This document shows, piece after piece, positions 63,311 through 64,000 of a DNA stretch of 64,000 bases. Each line of letters opens with the position of its first letter. Positions within the stretch are counted from its first letter, which is position 1. The stretch spans positions 1-64,000 of the forward strand of contig DCVT01000011.1 in assembly GCA_002328075.1 (NCBI GenBank), in the 5' to 3' direction. Position numbers and translations under genes: made by a program. The DNA comes from Anaerolineales bacterium UBA2181. GTDB lineage: Bacteria; Chloroflexota; Anaerolineae; Promineifilales; UBA4811. The notes under the pieces are model-generated. The model was given only the letters and a program-made list of their open reading frames with translations. It did not search any database and was not told the origin of the DNA.

Positions 63311-63825
63311 CATGCTCCTTTTTGTGCCGAGTTCTGCCAGCCTGGCGGCAGCCACATGCGCAACATCAGCTCCTCGCCACCCAACCTGCGCCAGAACTCG
63401 ATTGCACGCTGATTGGCCGTCATCATGTTCACTTCAATGCGATCCACGTGTTCTTCCAGAAACCAGCCGGTCAGTTGGGCTAGCAGGCGGTGCGCGATTC
63501 CCCGGTTGCGCCACTGGGGCTCGACAAACAGGTCGGCTACCTTGCCGAATTTTGCAGGTTCGTAGACAGATGGCCAGTACTGAACAAAGCCGGTCACGAA
63601 CCCGACGAGTCGGCCGTCGGGTGATTGGGCGACGAAGAGACGACAGGTCGGATCCTCCAGCAGAATTGCCAAGCGCTTCGCCCACTGTTGTACACCGTCG
63701 GGTGCCAGTCCCGGGAGCTCTGGGTTGAGGGCAGTATGGTGGAGAACCAGGGAGCACCAAAGTTCCGCCGTCTGCTGTTGGTCGCCCGCTGTGCCTCTTC
63801 TAGTCACAATCAATTCACGTTCCAT
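63310..63825 (-). CDS. GNAT family N-acetyltransferase
   Basis: A 171-residue acetyltransferase. The acetyl-CoA binding motif A is visible in KVADLFVEPQWRNRGIAHRLLAQL (R-x2-G-x-A, about residues 98-118), followed by VNMMTANQRAIEFWRRLGG, the usual motif B. Acceptor unknown; may be an amino acid, small amine or protein N-terminus. ATG at 63825 has GAGG close by; a longer frame to 63876 would run into the terminator hairpin. First gene after the T-box. Confidence 0.87.
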   Translation of the reverse strand: MERELIVTRRGTAGDQQQTAELWCSLVLHHTALNPELPGLAPDGVQQWAKRLAILLEDPTCRLFVAQSPDGRLVGFVTGFVQYWPSVYEPAKFGKVADLFVEPQWRNRGIAHRLLAQLTGWFLEEHVDRIEVNMMTANQRAIEFWRRLGGEELMLRMWLPPGWQNSAQKGA

Positions 63826-63838
63826 GCCTCTGCATCCA

Positions 63839-64000
63839 ACAAAAACGCCTTCGTCCCTCAAGGGACGAAGGCGCAAACCTCCGCGGTACCACCCTTGTTG
63901 CCCGGTTGGTAGAATCGGTCAGGCCAACCTGAGGCCACTCGGTCGACGCCCCCTGGAGCGCCGCGTTTGGGTAACGGGAACGATCCCGGCTCGGCTTAAT
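63839..64000 (-). promoter_or_regulatory. T-box riboswitch (3' part; cut by the window edge)
   Basis: Read on the minus strand, the conserved T-box core GGGTGGTACCGCGG (63894-63881) is preceded by CCGTTAC and GAGTGG elements typical of the stem I-III linker, and followed by a 28-base terminator hairpin (63873-63846, CGCCTTCGTCCC/GGGACGAAGGCG) and five U. Uncharged tRNA would stabilise the antiterminator and allow GNAT-AlaX-ileS transcription. Stem I with the specifier codon lies outside the window, so the amino acid cannot be read here. Confidence 0.92.

Noticed and set aside
1..64000. CRISPR arrays, rRNA and tRNA genes
   Set aside because: Reading the non-coding stretches on both strands showed no regularly spaced direct repeats, no rRNA sequence and no cloverleaf with a G-T-T-C-R-A loop.

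Overview
The window is about 64 kb of GC-rich bacterial DNA, densely coded on both strands. Several traits point to Chloroflexota (Anaerolineae/Caldilineae-like): Thr/Pro-rich lipoprotein linkers, an 'LPLV' motif in a secreted Kelch protein, W-dependent aldehyde ferredoxin oxidoreductase (AOR) paralogues, HdrA-rich gene clusters and a T-box upstream of an ileS-type gene. This assignment is inference; no rRNA or other phylogenetic marker was compared.

Region 1 (1-7.0 kb) holds a small protein, a MarR regulator with an MFS exporter, an acyltransferase, an MBL-fold hydrolase, a LytM/M23 lipoprotein and an NTF2-like protein. Region 2 (7.1-12.5 kb) starts at a perfect TTGACA-N17-TATAAT promoter and carries a pteridine-reductase-like SDR whose catalytic Tyr is His, a frameshifted unknown gene and two tandem AORs. 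Region 3 (12.7-20.5 kb) is hydrolytic: GH3 glycosidase, TIM-barrel-like protein, M28-like peptidase, an orphan PAAR-like DUF4280 protein and a C45 acyltransferase-like hydrolase. Region 4 (20.9-29.5 kb) has a ParB-domain protein that looks leaderless, a class III aminotransferase coupled to a third AOR, a PPOX-fold protein, a membrane-anchored Trm112-like zinc ribbon and a Tat-lipoprotein amidohydrolase. A decayed Rhs gene lies at 29.9-30.5 kb.

Region 5 (30.5-47.05 kb) is the most striking part: a 12-gene, 16-kb operon bounded by a promoter-like site and a strong intrinsic terminator. It encodes HdrC, HdrB, a 1504-residue HdrA'-NfnB/GltD-HdrA fusion, MvhD, an FrhB/FdhB-like protein, a second unfused HdrA'/HdrA pair, an HdrD-like protein, two further Fe-S proteins (one TfrB/SdhB-like), an acyl-CoA dehydrogenase and a fumarate-reductase-type flavoprotein. 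No hydrogenase, formate dehydrogenase catalytic subunit or ETF is present. I infer a flavin-based electron bifurcating or confurcating assembly linking acyl-CoA and/or fumarate-type substrates to ferredoxin, NAD(P)H and possibly a deazaflavin.

Region 6 (47.06-49.8 kb) has an HpcH/HpaI aldolase and a tyrS-type gene preceded by a promoter, a Tyr-codon-bearing mini-ORF and an attenuator-like terminator. Region 7 (50.6-64 kb, minus strand) runs from a T-box (cut by the window edge) through GNAT, AlaX-like, ileS-type, Kelch/PPC, DksA/TraR, lspA, rluD-type, ltaE-type and tnaA to a permease-methyltransferase fusion. Both tRNA synthetase genes have non-canonical HIGH motifs.
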